This document shows positions 1-6,325 of a stretch of DNA of 16,205 bases, one piece after another. The stretch spans positions 1 to 16,205 of the forward strand of contig WRCR01000029.1 in assembly GCA_009783865.1 (NCBI GenBank). The letters run 5' to 3'. Under the pieces are notes generated by a model that was not told the origin of the DNA, made no database searches, and was given only the letters and a program-made list of their open reading frames with translations. The DNA is from Planctomycetaceae bacterium (GTDB lineage: Bacteria; Planctomycetota; Planctomycetia; Pirellulales; Thermoguttaceae). The position numbers and the translations under genes were made by a program. Each line of letters opens with the position of its first letter. The first letter of the stretch is position 1.

Positions 1-380
1 AATTAAAAATACCCGTCCGGCGTGGTGCCGTATGGAATGAATTAAGAGTTTCGTCAACAATTCTAAAGCCGTTTAGCCCCGTTTCGTAGAAACGGGCAAA
101 AACGGATTGGTTGACTTCACAGACCAGCGGCTTTGCCGAGTGAAGATGACCCATGCGTATGAATAGTGGCGTGCTTCCGTAGGGGGAGCGTCTGCGCATA
201 CGCAATGGAAATCTTCAGCGTTATAGTTATTTATGAAGCGCAGCACTTTGGTCGGTGTGAAGAAAACCATCTTTAGAACGCATCGCTCCTGTCTTGAGCG
301 TTCTCTGTTGTCGTTCTCGGCTTGATTCCCGGCATAGTGCCGGAAAGCAGGTACACAAAATAACAACTAGAAACTATGCC
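1..380. other. Gene-free left edge with hairpins
   Basis: I see no gene I would defend here. A leftward frame is open over 73-366 (97 codons), but it has no ribosome binding site, no recognisable domain, and a composition rich in Arg, Thr, Phe and Cys typical of chance frames. The DNA does fold: a perfect 8-bp stem sits at 78-96, and a nested stem at 115-145 (described separately). The stretch could be the end of a structured element or the decayed edge of a gene lying to the left. The sequence does not decide between these. Confidence 0.45.
78..145. repeat. Two adjacent hairpins
   Basis: Positions 78-85 (CCCGTTTC) and 89-96 (GAAACGGG) form a perfect 8-bp stem with a 3-base loop. Just downstream, CTTCAC at 115-120 pairs with GTGAAG at 140-145, and inside it CGGC at 128-131 pairs with GCCG at 135-138 around a TTT loop. 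Neither stem is followed by a clear T tract on either strand, so simple intrinsic terminators are not the obvious reading. The function is unknown. Confidence 0.4.
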
Positions 381-803
381 ATGTCAAAAAAGTCAAGCAA
401 CTCTCAAATTGGGTCACTGAGATTCTTTGGGATATTTTTCGCAATAATTGCACTCGTTATTCTTATTTTTGGGACCATTCTTGTTGAAATAATACCATGT
501 GGGGGGCCAATACTGAATTATTATCTGGATCGTTATGTGCATGATCATCATGTGCATACAGATGGCATTATACTGAAGTACAATGATGGAAAAGAGTTAA
601 CAAAAGAAGATAAGGACAAGTTCTGGTCTTTTTACGGTACGGTATTTCCCGAAAAATCAGGAGATATAAAAATAGATCAACTCAACTGTCTGGAAGAAAA
701 TTGGAAATATGATGACGGATCCAAAGCCGAAGTCAATAATAATTTCGAAGAAAATAATGATTCCCACATAACACTACAAGATACCCAAAGTGGTAGAGAT
801 TAG
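381..803 (+). CDS. Orphan single-pass membrane protein, AT-rich
   Basis: This encodes 140 residues of unrecognised family. A short polar N-terminus (MSKKSSNSQIGSLRFF) is followed by one hydrophobic segment at about residues 16-38, then a hydrophilic acidic C-terminal region rich in Asp, Glu, Asn and Lys. A histidine cluster (HDHHVH, about residues 54-59) lies soon after the membrane segment. The topology would be a short cytoplasmic tail with the bulk outside the cytoplasm, or a retained signal anchor. The frame is open from 294, but I chose the ATG at 381 because the upstream residues are Arg/Cys-rich and unlike a leader. There is no clear Shine-Dalgarno. Codon use is unlike the neighbours: isoleucine is often ATA (for example two in a row near 490), and the gene is visibly AT-rich. 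That fits recent acquisition. No domain supports a function. Confidence 0.6.
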   Translation: MSKKSSNSQIGSLRFFGIFFAIIALVILIFGTILVEIIPCGGPILNYYLDRYVHDHHVHTDGIILKYNDGKELTKEDKDKFWSFYGTVFPEKSGDIKIDQLNCLEENWKYDDGSKAEVNNNFEENNDSHITLQDTQSGRD

Positions 804-969
804 GATGCCGCAAACTGATAATTAGTGAACGATCTAGCATTTCCAGTATGTTAAGCGAGGTAGACAGCGGACGGTGTTTATTATTTGGCAGATTTCCGCA
901 CGAGATATATAAGTACCGTTGCTTGTGCAACGTGGCTCTGATTTTTCGACAAAATCTCGCTACTCAAAA

Positions 970-1124
970 GCGGCACTTTTTGCTCTTGCCAAGTTTGACG
1001 GGTATGATAGAATTTGCGCCGATTACCCGCAAGTTTCGCTACGCTACACTTGCGGCTCTTTTAAACAACGCCACTCGCTATTCACCACTAGTTGTTAAGA
1101 TAAGTAAAATAATGTTAAAATAGG
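970..1124 (+). repeat. Dispersed repeat, copy A
   Basis: This 155-bp stretch matches the reverse complement of 5452-5600 over its whole length. It starts with GCGGCACTTTTTGC, shared exactly with copy B, and ends in GTTAAAATAGG. The last 31 bases (1094-1124) match copy B at 26 positions. The middle is diverged in sequence, but both copies keep a hairpin there: CCGCAAGT at 1027-1034 pairs with ACTTGCGG at 1048-1055, around a loop holding a GCTAC direct repeat. I found no open reading frame worth calling and no flanking target duplication. It is probably a non-autonomous or structured interspersed element. Confidence 0.7.
986..1013 (+). promoter_or_regulatory. Promoter-like pair inside repeat copy A
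   Basis: TTGCCA at 986-991 and TAGAAT at 1008-1013 are separated by 16 bases, each one mismatch from the sigma-70 consensus. It points at the oxidoreductase gene, though about 350 bases upstream of its start. The same arrangement recurs in the other copies, which is the main reason to record it. Alone it would be weak. Confidence 0.25.
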
Positions 1125-1308
1125 TAGTCACCATGTGCAAAAAGATACAATTTACAGAAGTGTTTTGTTTTCAAGCAGTTACGTCAATAAATTTTTTCGA
1201 TTTAGGGCTTGATGTTAGGTGGTTGTCGGGGTGCCGGGAAACATAAAATCGGACTGCGATTAAGTGTAAGGACTATTGATTATCTCCATTCTGTAGTTAT
1301 CATGAAAG

Positions 1309-1320
1309 AGTAAATTTACT
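1309..1320. promoter_or_regulatory. 12-bp palindrome upstream of the oxidoreductase
   Basis: AGTAAATTTACT is a perfect palindrome placed 31 bases before the Shine-Dalgarno of the oxidoreductase gene. Its position would suit an operator for a dimeric regulator. AT-rich palindromes of this length also arise by chance, and no regulator is encoded nearby. Confidence 0.25.
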
Positions 1321-1364
1321 TTCCCCTTTGAAACAATTTTACCTTTGAAAAAGGAGACGATGCT

Positions 1365-2681
1365 ATGAAACATAGCAACTACACAAGCCGCCGTCAGTTT
1401 TTACAAACATCAACGGCTGCTCTTGCAGTCAGTTCATTGGCTGCTTTGCAAACCCCGCGGGTTCACGCCGCTGAAGGCGGACCGCTCAAAATCGGTTTAA
1501 TCGGCTGCGGCGGACGCGGTTGCGGTGCCGTAGTTCACGGTATGACGCATGACCCCAATGTCGAATTAGTTGCCGTCAGCGACCTTATGAAAGAAAAAGC
1601 CGAAGGCGGTGTCGCACAGTTGCGTGAAAAATTTAAAGACCGCATAAAAGTGACACCCGAAACGACCTTTTTCGGCTTTGACGGTTATAAGTCCGTTATT
1701 CCGCTTGCCGATGTCGTATTCCTCTGCACTCCGCAGCACTTTCGTCCCGTAACATTGAAAGCGGCGATTGAAGCCGGAAAACATTGTTTCTGCGAAAAAC
1801 CGATTGCCGTTGACGCAACCGGTGTCCGCAGTGTTCTGGCATCCGCAGCGTTGGCAAAAGAAAAGGGCTTGAACATCGTGACCGGTCTTATCAACCGCTA
1901 TTCACCGCGGGTTAGGGATTGCATGAAACGGGTTCAAGACGGACAAATTGGCGATGTTGTCACCGCAAGAGCGGAACGAATGGGCGGTCTCTGGATGCGC
2001 CCAAGAGCAGAAGGCGAAAATGAAATGCAGTATCAAATGAAGAACTGGGTCAACTTCAACTGGATGGCAAGCGAGTACATCAACGATGTGACCGTCCACC
2101 AACTTGACGTTTCCCTCTGGAGCATGGGCGATGATGTAAATCCCGTCAGTGCTTTCGGTCTTGGCGGTCGTATTGTCCGCACCGGAGTTGATGCCGGCGA
2201 TATGCTTGATACGATGTCGGTTGTCTTTGAATACGCTGACGGCAGACCGCTTTATGCGTTCAGCAGATGTATTCCGGGCTGCTTCGGTTCCGCTTCCGCC
2301 CATATCAATGGAACGAAAGGAAAGGCGGAAATCGGCAATGTCGGTTTTGGAACCGTCCGTATTCTCGGACAAAATCCATACGAGTCAGCAAAAGAACAGA
2401 ATCCCGACCCGTATTTCGTGCAGCATACGCGGCTTTACAATGCTGTCCGCAGCGGCGGCAAGGAGTATGTCAACGATTTGCCGTACACTGCCAAGGCAAC
2501 AATGACGGCAATTTTAGGACGTATGGCAGCGTATTCCGGCAAGAGAGTAACTTGGGAAGAAGCGTTTAATTCGACAGAGGATTTATCACTGCCGAGTTAT
2601 TCGTGGGATGCGGTGCCGCCGATATTGCCGGACGAAAACGGGAAATACCCGCTTGCAACTCCGGGACAAGTCGGAAAGTAA
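1365..2681 (+). CDS. Secreted Gfo/Idh/MocA-family oxidoreductase (Tat signal)
   Basis: This 438-residue protein is an NAD(P)-dependent sugar or polyol oxidoreductase of the Gfo/Idh/MocA family, exported folded by the Tat route. The N-terminus has the twin-arginine motif SRRQFLQ (residues 8-14), a hydrophobic stretch, and a likely cleavage near residue 35 (VHA-A). The mature Rossmann domain begins with KIGLIGCGGRG (42-52), and the family's EKP motif is at 144-146 within CFCEKPIAVD. The second domain carries a conserved-looking D241...H245...D248 run of the kind that binds substrate in this family. Length is normal for planctomycete secreted members. The start is fixed by AAGGAG at 1351-1356. 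The substrate cannot be read from the sequence. Such genes are strongly amplified in Planctomycetota, where several act on glycan-derived sugars. It runs codirectionally into a decayed gene 53 bases downstream. Confidence 0.93.
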   Translation: MKHSNYTSRRQFLQTSTAALAVSSLAALQTPRVHAAEGGPLKIGLIGCGGRGCGAVVHGMTHDPNVELVAVSDLMKEKAEGGVAQLREKFKDRIKVTPETTFFGFDGYKSVIPLADVVFLCTPQHFRPVTLKAAIEAGKHCFCEKPIAVDATGVRSVLASAALAKEKGLNIVTGLINRYSPRVRDCMKRVQDGQIGDVVTARAERMGGLWMRPRAEGENEMQYQMKNWVNFNWMASEYINDVTVHQLDVSLWSMGDDVNPVSAFGLGGRIVRTGVDAGDMLDTMSVVFEYADGRPLYAFSRCIPGCFGSASAHINGTKGKAEIGNVGFGTVRILGQNPYESAKEQNPDPYFVQHTRLYNAVRSGGKEYVNDLPYTAKATMTAILGRMAAYSGKRVTWEEAFNSTEDLSLPSYSWDAVPPILPDENGKYPLATPGQVGK

Positions 2682-2707
2682 ATTTTCACAACGAAACCAT
2701 CAGAGAC

Positions 2708-2725
2708 GATTTGCGCAAGCAAATC
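2708..2725 (+). terminator. Hairpin with GNRA-type loop after the oxidoreductase
   Basis: GATTTGC at 2708-2714 and GCAAATC at 2719-2725 form a 7-bp stem closed by a GCAA tetraloop of the GNRA type. It lies 26 bases after the oxidoreductase stop and 9 bases before the next ATG. There is only a short TTAAAT after it, so it may be a weak terminator, an mRNA 3' stabiliser, or a structure that limits translation of the next gene. Confidence 0.4.
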
Positions 2726-2734
2726 TTAAATACT

Positions 2735-3252
2735 ATGAAGACCGGTTTGAAATTCCTGTTGTTATTTGCCGTATTGAGTCCTCATTTATTTGCGCACGAT
2801 GCGACAATTTTCGGACCGGTTATTCCTTACGAAACCGTCAAGGACTCCAACGGCTGCACGGCTATCGGGGGTAACGGGAAGCGTTTGTTCACGGTAGGAA
2901 ACGGTACTTTGTCCGTCTATGACATTGCTTCTAATCCGGCGCAACCCCGTCTCGTCAGTCGGCTTTCGTCTCTGATTGGAGGACGGCAATTAGCAATATC
3001 GGGAAACACATTACGCTGCTTCGTACCGATGAAGCGCAATCGGTGTTTTCATTCGGCAAAAATATTGTGGTGTTTTCCTGCCGCCGCAATGGGACCGTTT
3101 TGACGTATCAGGAAACGGAATCGGGCGACTTTGAATTTATTCCGAACCGAAGTTACGACATTTCCACTGGAATACCGGGACGAGTTGTGTTCTGGAAAAA
3201 CCGTATGCTTATTCCGGGCGGGCATCTGGGCTTGTTTATGGAAAACCGCTAA
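2735..3252 (+). pseudogene. Decayed secreted beta-propeller-like (LVIVD-type) gene
   Basis: The reading starts at ATG 2735 with a clear signal peptide (MKTGLKFLLLFAVLSPHLFA), followed by repeat-like sequence with NGTLSVYDI and NPAQPRLVSRL. These resemble the LVIVD-type repeats of surface beta-propeller proteins. Good sequence in this frame stops around AISGNT (about position 3010); the frame then degrades to Cys/Arg/Phe-rich residues and ends at 3103. Coherent sequence resumes in the frame one base back, visible from about 3010-3043 (VFSFGKNIVVFSC, then GTVLTYQE and GRVVFWKN), and ends at the TAA at 3250-3252. A complete propeller of this kind is much longer than the roughly 170 residues left. 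An internal deletion with a frame change is therefore more likely than a single-base error. I saw no canonical slippery heptamer in the right phase, so programmed frameshifting is less likely. Confidence 0.65.
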
Positions 3253-3273
3253 AATGGAATGAAAGAAATTCTG

Positions 3274-3317
3274 CCGCAATCGGAAGCGTTGCGTCTGTTT
3301 TACGCTTCCGATTGCGG
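3274..3317. terminator. Long perfect hairpin between convergent genes
   Basis: CCGCAATCGGAAGCG at 3274-3288 is the exact reverse complement of 3303-3317, giving a 15-bp perfect stem with a 14-base loop. It sits between the rightward decayed gene (stop at 3252) and leftward ftsH, whose stop codon (3300-3302) is in the loop. The right arm is made of the last sense codons of ftsH. On the ftsH transcript the stem is followed by a moderately T-rich run. It probably works as a terminator, perhaps for both directions. Confidence 0.7.
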
Positions 3318-5327
3318 TTCCGGTTCCAACTCTTCCCTGTCTTCAATCACGTCAACAAGTTCTTTATGTTCAAGGATTTCCTTTTCCAATAGGCGTTCAG
3401 TCAACCGCTCAAGAATCTCCCGCTTTTCATTCAGCAACTGCCGCGTCTTGTCAAGCAGCGTGTCAAGAATCGAGCGTATCTCTTGGTCAATCTCCCAAGC
3501 GGTCTTTTCACTGTGAAGACGCGCCATCGAAAAACCATCGCCGAGAAAACCGGCACGCGGATTATCCCGAAACGCAATGCGTCCCAATCGGCTCATTCCG
3601 AAATCCATTACCATCGCCCTTGCCAAATCGGTCGCCCGTTCCAAATCGTTTTGTGCACCGGTGGAAACATCTTCAAACTGCATCTCTTCGGCAAGCGTTC
3701 CTGCAAGCAGTGTTTGAATCCGCGCCTCAAGTTCCTTCTGTGTCATCAAATAGCGGTCATCTTGCGAACGCTGCAAGGTATAACCCAGTGCCGCAAGTCC
3801 GCGTGGAATTATCGATACCTTGTGAACGGTGTCCGAATTCGGAACAAAATAGGCGGCGATGGCGTGACCGCACTCGTGAACCGCTATACGCCTTTTCTCT
3901 TCCGGTCTGATGACCCGCTGTTTCTTTTGCAAACCGGTGGTTACTCTTTCGACTCCTTCGTTAAACTCATCCATCGTAACGGCTTCCTTGCCTGCTCTTG
4001 CCGCTAACAGTGCCGCCTCATTCACAAGCGCGGCAAGGTCAGCACCGACAAAGCCGGAAGTAATCAGCGCAATCTGATGCAAATCGATGGTAGAATCGAG
4101 TTTAACATTCTTGATATGCACGCTCAAAATCGCTTTGCGTCCATTCAAATCGGGGCGGTCAACGAGAACCTGTCTGTCGAAACGTCCGGGACGCAGAAGT
4201 GCAGGGTCAAGCACTTCCGGTCGGTTCGTTGCCGCAATAACGATGATTCCGGCGTTGGTATCGAAACCGTCCATTTCGACAAGAAGCGCGTTGAGCGTTT
4301 GTTCCCGCTCTTCATGTCCGCCGATGTTTCCACTGCCGCGCATTTTGCCGAGGGCATCTAATTCGTCTATGAATATGATGCACGGATTGCGGCGTTCTGC
4401 CTGTTCGAACAAATCCCGCACTCGGGCTGCGCCAACTCCGACATAAAGTTCAACGAAGTCAGAACCGGAAAGCGAATAAAACGGTACATTTGCTTCACCT
4501 GCTACCGCTTTGGCGAGTATCGTTTTGCCTGTTCCGGGGGGTCCCACCAGCAAAACGCCGCGGGGAATTCGTCCGCCGAGATTCTGAAATTTCTGGGGCG
4601 TTTTCAGAAAATCGACAATTTCCTTCAATTCGTCAACTGCTTCATCAACGCCGGCAACGTCGTTGAATGTAATTGCGACCTCTTCCGGTGAAACAATTCG
4701 GCACCGGCTTCGTCCGAAAGCCATCGCATTGCCGCCGACATTCCGAAGAAGAAAGAATGTGAATAAAATCACACCGGCAAACAGGAAAAGCCAGACACCG
4801 TGTTCACGAAAGAAGTTATAACCCTCGCTGCTGTAGGAAAAACCGCTTTTATCGAGTCGTTCTTGCAGTTTGCTGCTGTTGTCGGCAAAGCCGCGCCTGC
4901 CGGCAAAGATTCTGACATTATTGACCGGCGGTTCCGCCTTATCGGATTTTGCCGTCTTGAGAACTTGCCGGGTCGCCAAAATGCTTATGTCATTCTGGTT
5001 GACGATAACTTTATCGAAATTGCTGTATTTAACGCTTCTCTTTGTTTTTCCGCTTCCTTCTTCAATAACAATGGACGCATCGGGATTCTTTTCGGGCGGT
5101 CCCAAATCGAGTATTTCCATCATTTTGTTGAACGGAATTTCGGTGCGCTGCGGTTGAAACATAGTCAGAATCAGAAACGCTGCAAAAGCAAGGAGAACGA
5201 TAAACCAAATCGAAACCACGGCTTCCGGCGGCTTGGATTGCGGCGGTTTGAACGGCTTCTGCGGTTTTTGCGAGTCGGGATTTTCGCTGTTGTTTTCCGG
5301 CTTATTCGAATTATCTGGGGACGACAT
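3300..5327 (-). CDS. ftsH: ATP-dependent zinc metalloprotease FtsH
   Basis: This 675-residue membrane-anchored AAA+ protease extracts and degrades misfolded or regulated membrane and cytoplasmic proteins as a hexamer. The order is: Pro/Lys/Asn-rich cytoplasmic extension (1-35), first membrane helix (about 38-56), periplasmic domain (about 57-175), second helix (about 176-195), AAA module, then peptidase domain. Walker A is GPPGTGKT (262-269) and Walker B is IIFIDE (317-322). The second region of homology with its arginine finger is at 367-385 and the pore loop YVGVGA at 295-300. Zinc ligands are H484 and H488 in HECGH, with D561 in the NDLERATDLAR segment a likely third ligand. All catalytic parts are present. 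The pore aromatic is Tyr where Phe is usual, and the Pro-rich N-terminus is longer than in E. coli. The C-terminal tail is a charged coil ending in Glu/Pro residues. It is divergent from the next gene and no strong promoter was found. Confidence 0.97.
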   Translation of the reverse strand: MSSPDNSNKPENNSENPDSQKPQKPFKPPQSKPPEAVVSIWFIVLLAFAAFLILTMFQPQRTEIPFNKMMEILDLGPPEKNPDASIVIEEGSGKTKRSVKYSNFDKVIVNQNDISILATRQVLKTAKSDKAEPPVNNVRIFAGRRGFADNSSKLQERLDKSGFSYSSEGYNFFREHGVWLFLFAGVILFTFFLLRNVGGNAMAFGRSRCRIVSPEEVAITFNDVAGVDEAVDELKEIVDFLKTPQKFQNLGGRIPRGVLLVGPPGTGKTILAKAVAGEANVPFYSLSGSDFVELYVGVGAARVRDLFEQAERRNPCIIFIDELDALGKMRGSGNIGGHEEREQTLNALLVEMDGFDTNAGIIVIAATNRPEVLDPALLRPGRFDRQVLVDRPDLNGRKAILSVHIKNVKLDSTIDLHQIALITSGFVGADLAALVNEAALLAARAGKEAVTMDEFNEGVERVTTGLQKKQRVIRPEEKRRIAVHECGHAIAAYFVPNSDTVHKVSIIPRGLAALGYTLQRSQDDRYLMTQKELEARIQTLLAGTLAEEMQFEDVSTGAQNDLERATDLARAMVMDFGMSRLGRIAFRDNPRAGFLGDGFSMARLHSEKTAWEIDQEIRSILDTLLDKTRQLLNEKREILERLTERLLEKEILEHKELVDVIEDREELEPEPQSEA

Positions 5328-5451
5328 TATGTTTTTTCGTAAGATTTTTTATTAGCGCAATGAAACGGCACCACCTCTTTGCGTTTGTTTGTGCTGAAGT
5401 AATTAAAACAAAATTTTCGGCTAAAGCAAGATAGGAGCGGGCATAAAAAGT

Positions 5452-5600
5452 CCTATTTTAACGTTGTTTTACCTATCTTGATATTTAGCGGTGAGTTGCG
5501 AATAGTGAGCGAAATTGGTAGCCGCAGGTGACTACTGGCGGAGTACAACCGGCAGAAATGATAATACCCCCGTTAAACTTGGAAGGGCAAAAAGTGCCGC
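5452..5600 (-). repeat. Dispersed repeat, copy B
   Basis: This 149-bp stretch is homologous to copy A but in opposite orientation. Read leftward it starts GCGGCACTTTTTGC and ends in GTTAAAATAGG. The middle hairpin is kept with different bases: on the plus strand CCGCAG at 5522-5527 pairs, with one bulge, to CTGGCGG at 5535-5541. Read leftward it also holds TTGCCC (5585-5590) and TATTAT (5561-5566) 18 bases apart, a promoter-like pair pointing at ftsH. Confidence 0.7.
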
Positions 5601-5605
5601 GTTTG

Positions 5606-5680
5606 AAATAAGAGCGGCGGGCCTAAGCCCGCTGGTGGAACTGCCCAAAACCGGCGGGGGTAACCCCGCCGCTCTTATTT
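5606..5680. repeat. Clover-like double-hairpin element
   Basis: A perfect 16-bp outer inverted repeat (AAATAAGAGCGGCGGG at 5606-5621 against 5665-5680) encloses two inner hairpins. These are GCGGGC-CTAA-GCCCGC at 5617-5632, and an 8-bp stem at 5652-5659/5664-5671 with loop GTAA. The inner and outer stems share bases, so they are alternative folds. Both flanking genes point away from this spacer, so a terminator would have no transcript to end here. The layout resembles REP/BIME-type interspersed elements. Confidence 0.65.
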
Positions 5681-5750
5681 ACTCGCCGGTATAATCCGCA
5701 ATACTGTTTAATTTGTCACGAAAAAAGGGATTTTAATCATTTATTTCAAT

Positions 5751-5806
5751 TTATTCGATATCGAGATACAGAGTACATGGTAATTATCTCATGTCAGATT
5801 ATTCGA
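5751..5806. promoter_or_regulatory. Short repeats upstream of the CxxC-knuckle gene
   Basis: TTATTCGA occurs twice in the same direction (5751-5758 and 5799-5806). The first copy overlaps the palindrome TCGATATCGA (5755-5764). GAGATA at 5763-5768 faces TATCTC at 5785-5790. The stretch is AT-rich and 40-100 bases before the start codon. It could be a regulator binding region. The motifs are short and the assignment is weak. Confidence 0.2.
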
Positions 5807-5847
5807 ATTTACACGATTCCCCTAACAATTCCCCAAGGAGATAAATT

Positions 5848-6267
5848 ATGGCTGTCAGCGGTGCAACAACCTACGGCTCTTACGCTTCTGTTCCGCAGAT
5901 GAATCTGCGGTCGAGTTCTAGTACGAGTTCAGCGTCATGTCCAACCTGCGGAACGAACCAGAAAGTCGGTCAATCCTTTTCAGGCGGTTATACCGGACGG
6001 ACGAGTTCCGACAGTTTTAACTGCGTGACCTGCGGAAAGAACGGTGTTTCAACCAGCAGTTCCTCATTCACGAGCAACTCGTATTCGAGTTCTGTCTCTT
6101 GCCCGACTTGCGGCGGACGCAGTTCTTCGATTTCCTGCCCAACTTGCGGAACCGGAAATTCCGGCAATGCTTATAACACTTCCTCATGGTCAGGCGGAGG
6201 ATTCTCTACCGCTGCATCGGCCGGAAGCAAAAGCGGTGTCGTTTCGGGATTGTCCTGGGCAAGATAA
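5848..6267 (+). CDS. Small Ser/Gly-rich protein with four CxxCG knuckles
   Basis: This is 139 residues of unrecognised family. Four zinc-knuckle-like motifs are spaced along a Ser/Thr/Gly-rich chain: CPTCG at 31-35, CVTCG at 59-63, CPTCG at 85-89 and CPTCG at 97-101. These eight cysteines are the only ones, so two zinc-ribbon sites built from pairs of knuckles are a natural reading. The spacings are uneven (28, 26 and 12 residues). There is no signal peptide or membrane segment, so the protein is probably cytoplasmic. The remaining sequence is low complexity and likely disordered. AAGGAG at 5835-5840, seven bases before the ATG, is a strong start signal and argues that the gene is real. The DUF1360-like gene follows after 58 bases in the same direction and also has a CxxC motif. 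A scaffold, metal-binding or nucleic-acid-binding role is possible but unproven. Confidence 0.8.
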   Translation: MAVSGATTYGSYASVPQMNLRSSSSTSSASCPTCGTNQKVGQSFSGGYTGRTSSDSFNCVTCGKNGVSTSSSSFTSNSYSSSVSCPTCGGRSSSISCPTCGTGNSGNAYNTSSWSGGGFSTAASAGSKSGVVSGLSWAR

Positions 6268-6325
6268 CGAGTACCGGCATATCAATTTCACGGACGAATA
6301 ACTTGGGGAAGGGAACGCACCGGAT

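Larger units (their letters stand above)
804..1364. other. Long non-coding spacer with repeat copy A
   Basis: There are 561 bases without a supported gene. A 91-codon frame at 848-1123 runs straight through repeat copy A and looks accidental. The spacer holds a small hairpin at 917-932 (CGTTGC, TTGT loop, GCAACG), repeat copy A at 970-1124, and a 12-bp palindrome at 1309-1320. The oxidoreductase's ribosome binding site AAGGAG is at 1351-1356, eight bases before its ATG. From about 1125 to 1300 I see nothing distinctive. Confidence 0.5.
5328..5847. other. Divergent spacer with repeat copy B and a double hairpin
   Basis: There are 520 bases between leftward ftsH and the rightward CxxC-knuckle gene, with no supported gene. 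The spacer contains repeat copy B (5452-5600), a double-hairpin element (5606-5680) starting 5 bases after it, and an AT-rich stretch (5700-5830) with short direct and inverted repeats that probably holds the promoter of the next gene. AAGGAG at 5835-5840 is that gene's ribosome binding site. Confidence 0.5.

Noticed and set aside
73..366. Leftward 97-codon open frame
   Set aside because: It has no ribosome site and no domain, and its composition is like a chance frame. It also spans the hairpin cluster.
848..1123. Rightward 91-codon open frame
   Set aside because: It runs through the dispersed repeat copy A, whose homologue at 5452-5600 shows no matching protein frame.
1902..2372. Leftward 156-codon open frame
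   Set aside because: It is a shadow of the oxidoreductase gene, with no ribosome site or family features.
3055..3066. Run of five A bases as a programmed frameshift site in the decayed gene
   Set aside because: The phase does not give a canonical slippery heptamer, and the second frame already reads sensibly upstream of it.
4800..5342. Rightward 180-codon open frame
   Set aside because: It is antisense to the N-terminal part of ftsH, which is certain.
5452..5680. CRISPR array or integron attC site
   Set aside because: There are no evenly spaced repeats and no cas or integrase gene; the two elements are single units with different structure.
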